Positions 61,338-64,000 of a stretch of 64,000 bases of DNA are shown one piece after another. The stretch lies in assembly GCA_963669415.2 (NCBI GenBank), contig CAXXPS010000003.1:124001-188000 (forward strand). Reading direction: 5' to 3'. The stretch's first letter is position 1; each line of letters starts with the position of its first letter. The position numbers and the translations under genes were made by a program. The notes under the pieces are model-generated. The model did not search any database. It saw only the letters and a program-made list of their open reading frames with translations, and had not been told where the DNA came from. Source of the stretch: JAWKWH01 sp963669415 (GTDB lineage Bacteria > Pseudomonadota > Alphaproteobacteria > Rhizobiales > Rhizobiaceae).

Positions 61338-62459
61338 ATGAAGCGTGTGTGTATCAGCGGTATCGGGGTTGAGATACCTGAAGCATCAATTTCCAACGAA
61401 GAACTGGTTGAAAGTTATAATGCTTGGGTCGAGCAGGAGAATATAGTCCGGTGTAAACGTGGTGACAGACCCCTGGAAAAATCCAGTGCGGAATTTATTG
61501 TCCAGGCCTCCGGCATCAAGAACCGCCACGTTTATGAAAAGCAGGGCATTCTCGATCCCGCCCGCATGACCCCCAACATTCCCGCGCGAAAGGATGACGA
61601 TCTGTCCGTCATGGCCGAATTCGGCGCAATGGCGGCGAGAAAGGCTCTAGCCGATGCGGGGGTCGAAGCCGGCGATATCGACATGGTCATTTGCTCTGCG
61701 GCACATCTTCAACGTCCCTATCCGGCCATCGCTATTGAGATGCAAAAGGAACTGGGCACATCAGGCGCTGGTTTCGATATGAATCTAGGCTGTTCGTCTG
61801 CGATCGGCGCAATACATGTGGCCGTAAACCTGGTTCGAACCGGCGCTCACCGCAAAGTATTGATCGTCACTCCGGAACTGATTACCGGTCATCTGAATTT
61901 CCGTGACCGCCAGACACACTTCATCTTTGGCGATGCCTCAGTGGCGCTGGTGATCGAAGCGCTTGAAGAAAACGAAACCCGGCCTGGCAAGTTTGAAATT
62001 GTAGACACCCGCAACTGGACGAAGTTCTCCAACAACATTCGAACCAATTTCGGTTTTCTGAATCGAGCCTCGCAACAAGACGTTTCCTATGTCGATATTG
62101 AAGGCAATCTGATCAAGCAGGTTGGAAACAAAGTCTTCAAGGAAGTAACCCATGCCGGGTGCAAATTCATCATCGATTTTCTTCGTGACAACGGACTTTC
62201 GACGGACGGGGTACGCCGGTTCTGGCTCCACCAGGCCAATGCCAGGATGAATGGCATGATCCTGAAAATGTCACTCGGTGACAATGTGCCGGATGACAGA
62301 GCACCGACCGTATTGGAGCGGCTCGGCAATACAGCCGCGGCTGGCGCGATCATTGCGCTGGAGGAAAACCATCGCGATATGAAGGCTGGCGAATACGGGC
62401 TGATCTGCGCTTATGGAGCGGGATATTCGATTGGCGGCGCCATCGTTCGCATGATGTAG
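61338..62459 (+). CDS. Beta-ketoacyl-ACP synthase III, shunt type (PA3286-like)
   Basis: A 373-residue KAS III with the triad Cys152 (LGCSSAIGA), His298 (WLHQANARM) and Asn331 (GNTAAAGAI). It condenses an acyl-CoA with malonyl-ACP. The longer N-terminal part (SNEELVESYNAW, then DPARMTPNIPAR) looks more like the Pseudomonas PA3286 branch, which feeds beta-oxidation acyl-CoAs into fatty acid synthesis, than like housekeeping FabH. That assignment is inference. ATG 61338 matches the family start; the frame is open 20 codons upstream. Confidence 0.85.
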   Translation: MKRVCISGIGVEIPEASISNEELVESYNAWVEQENIVRCKRGDRPLEKSSAEFIVQASGIKNRHVYEKQGILDPARMTPNIPARKDDDLSVMAEFGAMAARKALADAGVEAGDIDMVICSAAHLQRPYPAIAIEMQKELGTSGAGFDMNLGCSSAIGAIHVAVNLVRTGAHRKVLIVTPELITGHLNFRDRQTHFIFGDASVALVIEALEENETRPGKFEIVDTRNWTKFSNNIRTNFGFLNRASQQDVSYVDIEGNLIKQVGNKVFKEVTHAGCKFIIDFLRDNGLSTDGVRRFWLHQANARMNGMILKMSLGDNVPDDRAPTVLERLGNTAAAGAIIALEENHRDMKAGEYGLICAYGAGYSIGGAIVRMM

Positions 62460-62562
62460 ACACACTACGATTGAAGACGGGCCAACAATTTGAGACCCGT
62501 CAATTGAGCGCAGTTGTGCCTCCCTCGCGTTTCAATTGATATTATATTTCAGTTTTATTGCA

Positions 62563-62578
62563 GAAAGTATATACTTTC
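62563..62578. promoter_or_regulatory. Perfect 16-bp palindrome upstream of the PLD-like gene
   Basis: GAAAGTATATACTTTC is an exact palindrome, 41 bases before the GTG start, in a strongly AT-rich stretch (about 62530-62605). It looks like an operator overlapping a promoter. No regulator gene is adjacent. Confidence 0.55.
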
Positions 62579-62619
62579 GATATTTGTTAAATATAAAAAT
62601 GTATTGAGGAGAATTCGTT

Positions 62620-63681
62620 GTGTCTGTCCAAATTGGAGATATTGAGGTTTTTCTTGGGCCGCAGGAGCAGGGCGGGGCTGATTCTCTCCTGAAACCGATC
62701 GTTGATTTTATCGGCAGGGCCGGTAGCCGCCAGAAGTTGATGATTGCGGTTCAGGAAATCGACAATCCTGCAATTGCAGAAGCCATCATCAAAGCGCGGT
62801 TGCGTGGTGCAATTATCGATCTGGTCGTTGAGCAAAGTTATCTTCTCGCTGCCAAGCGGCCCGAAACACTTGCAGACGCGCTAAAGGCCGGTGGCAAACA
62901 TGAGATTAATCGTGAGTTGTTTTCAGCCATCCTGCGTTCGACCACCGACATCAAGGTCGATTTCAACCCGAATATCTTCCACCAGAAATTCATGGTGCTG
63001 GGAAACCGCATACTCACGGGCTCGACAAACTTTACGACGACCGGTGTCACCAAGAATCTCAACCACATCGTTGTTATCAATGATGCTCAAGTGGCCAACG
63101 CCTACAAGGATGAATTCAAAGAAATTCGCGAGGGTCGCTTTGGCAAATTCTCCCTTGGCCACGATGTCGCGCCAAAAGAAGCTGGGGTTTCCGGGCTCAG
63201 GGTCAAACCGCTGTTTGCACCAGATCACGGCCCCGAAATGGAGATCATGAAACAGATTCTGAAGGCTAAAGAGCGAATCGACTTTGCCGCATTCACATTC
63301 GCCAAATCATCCGGGATCGACGATGCGCTGATTGCGGCACACAGGAACGGCATCGTTGTTAACGGGGTTCTTGACCGCCGACAGGCCAACCAGAAGTGGG
63401 CGGCCAAAAAGCCGTTAATGGATGCAGGCGTCAAGATTGCGGTAGCCGGCGGTCGCGGCAAGCTTGGTAAAGTTCACCACAAGCTGATGACCATCGACGA
63501 TCAGATCGCCATTTTCGGAAGCTTCAATTACACAAAGCCAGCCAACAAATCGAATGATGAAAACATCATCATCATCGGTGACCTGGAAGAAACGAAAGTT
63601 TCGGTACGGAACAAGCAATCGAAAATCGCAATAGCAGCACGCACGGAAATTGATCGAATCATCAGCCAGTTCGGCGAATAA
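62620..63681 (+). CDS. Phospholipase D-like (HKD) domain protein
   Basis: A 353-residue protein with two PLD-type halves. The second carries a complete HKD motif, His286-x-Lys288 ... Asp293 (HHKLMTIDDQIAIFGSFNYT). The first has His121-x-Lys123 (HQKFMVLGNRILTGSTNFTT), but the Asp position is Gly128. The superfamily includes phospholipases, nucleases and transferases; with no signal peptide or membrane helix, a cytosolic nuclease or phosphodiesterase is as likely as a lipase. GTG 62620 follows GAGGAG. AT-rich upstream DNA contrasts with the neighbours. Confidence 0.82.
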   Translation: MSVQIGDIEVFLGPQEQGGADSLLKPIVDFIGRAGSRQKLMIAVQEIDNPAIAEAIIKARLRGAIIDLVVEQSYLLAAKRPETLADALKAGGKHEINRELFSAILRSTTDIKVDFNPNIFHQKFMVLGNRILTGSTNFTTTGVTKNLNHIVVINDAQVANAYKDEFKEIREGRFGKFSLGHDVAPKEAGVSGLRVKPLFAPDHGPEMEIMKQILKAKERIDFAAFTFAKSSGIDDALIAAHRNGIVVNGVLDRRQANQKWAAKKPLMDAGVKIAVAGGRGKLGKVHHKLMTIDDQIAIFGSFNYTKPANKSNDENIIIIGDLEETKVSVRNKQSKIAIAARTEIDRIISQFGE

Positions 63682-64000
63682 TCCTGCACTGACTATCATG
63701 GCTCGAGCCTGTGGTGATTCTCATGTGCTCTCGCAGTTTTTCCGATTTCACAATGCGATTGAACCGGCATTCACAATTGTTCACTCGACTGTGGTCACGG
63801 ATTGGGTATGTTCCTGTCCGCTAGAGCGTGTCCGGCTTAAATGGGAGCGGTTTGATGGCAGGGATTTTTCGGATCAACCAGGAGAATACCGCAGCGCGAT
63901 ATGAATATCGTGCGAGGATTTCGACGCCGTTGATACGGAAAAGACCGCCAAGCAAGGCAACATCAAGCCGTTGAAATTCATGAGCAATCCGCAACCATTT
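63682..64000. other. End-of-window region without a confident gene
   Basis: On the minus strand a frame runs from beyond 64000 to a TAG at 63821-63823 (59 residues visible, with LDVALLGGLFRINGVEI). I do not recognise it. The stretch around 63815-63880 (TAGAGCGTG..., AAATGGGAGCGG) looks like the short intergenic repeat fragments frequent in rhizobial genomes. Neither reading is firm. Confidence 0.3.

Overview
The window looks like a chromosomal stretch of an alphaproteobacterium, most likely a member of the Hyphomicrobiales (Rhizobiales). The reasons are the moderately high GC, the RutR/PreTA pyrimidine genes, the pobA-pcaCHGB order, the PaaX-type regulator, the frequent GTG/TTG starts with 4-bp gene overlaps, and a small secreted protein ending in the W-x-C...A-R-P-C pattern common in rhizobia. 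I see no IS element, phage gene, tRNA, rRNA or CRISPR array. This placement is inference, since no marker gene is present.

Bases 1-41000 are almost entirely catabolic. (1) 371-8108: an MttB-family methyltransferase, a MarR-GNAT fusion, and a divergent cluster made of an enolase-superfamily (MR/MLE) enzyme, a ThDP-dependent decarboxylase-like enzyme, a GntR regulator with two TTGTATACAA-like half-operators, and an aldehyde dehydrogenase. The substrate is unknown. (2) 8276-21476: a reductive pyrimidine degradation locus: preT, preA, an omega-amino acid aminotransferase, an N-carbamoyl-beta-alanine amidohydrolase-type M20 enzyme, dihydropyrimidinase and a NitT/TauT-like ABC importer. Two RutR-type TetR paralogs flank the aminotransferase, and four RutR-box-like palindromes sit at 8276, 12774, 14893 and 14925. 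Together they would convert uracil or thymine to beta-alanine or 3-aminoisobutyrate and then to the semialdehyde. (3) 21541-26731: a 4-hydroxybenzoate/protocatechuate operon (pobA, pcaC, pcaH, pcaG, pcaB, MFS transporter) without pcaD or a local regulator. (4) 26724-38865: phenylacetate degradation: paaZ plus a cytochrome P450, divergent from a thioesterase-paaK-tetR operon across a perfect palindrome; then kynA, paaX, a second thioesterase and paaABCDE. (5) 39359-42987: a ThDP enzyme, a CaiB-type CoA transferase and a TerC membrane protein, overlapping end to end.

Bases 43000-64000 are more mixed: a lysophospholipase-like hydrolase, an acyl-CoA synthetase, two Cys-rich mini-proteins sharing a leader, a YHS protein, an STT3-like GT-C membrane protein, EttA, an outer-membrane beta-barrel, a patatin phospholipase whose catalytic halves are separated by a membrane region, an ECF sigma/anti-sigma/subtilase operon, a tandem pair of paralogous secreted proteins, a shunt-type KAS III and a PLD-like protein.

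Five long genes are broken by what looks like one single-base indel each: an ABC ATPase, an ABC permease, the P450, paaE and the second ThDP enzyme. All five lie between 17 and 41 kb, and the rest of each reading frame is intact. Sequencing or assembly error is the simplest explanation, but early gene decay cannot be excluded from the sequence alone.
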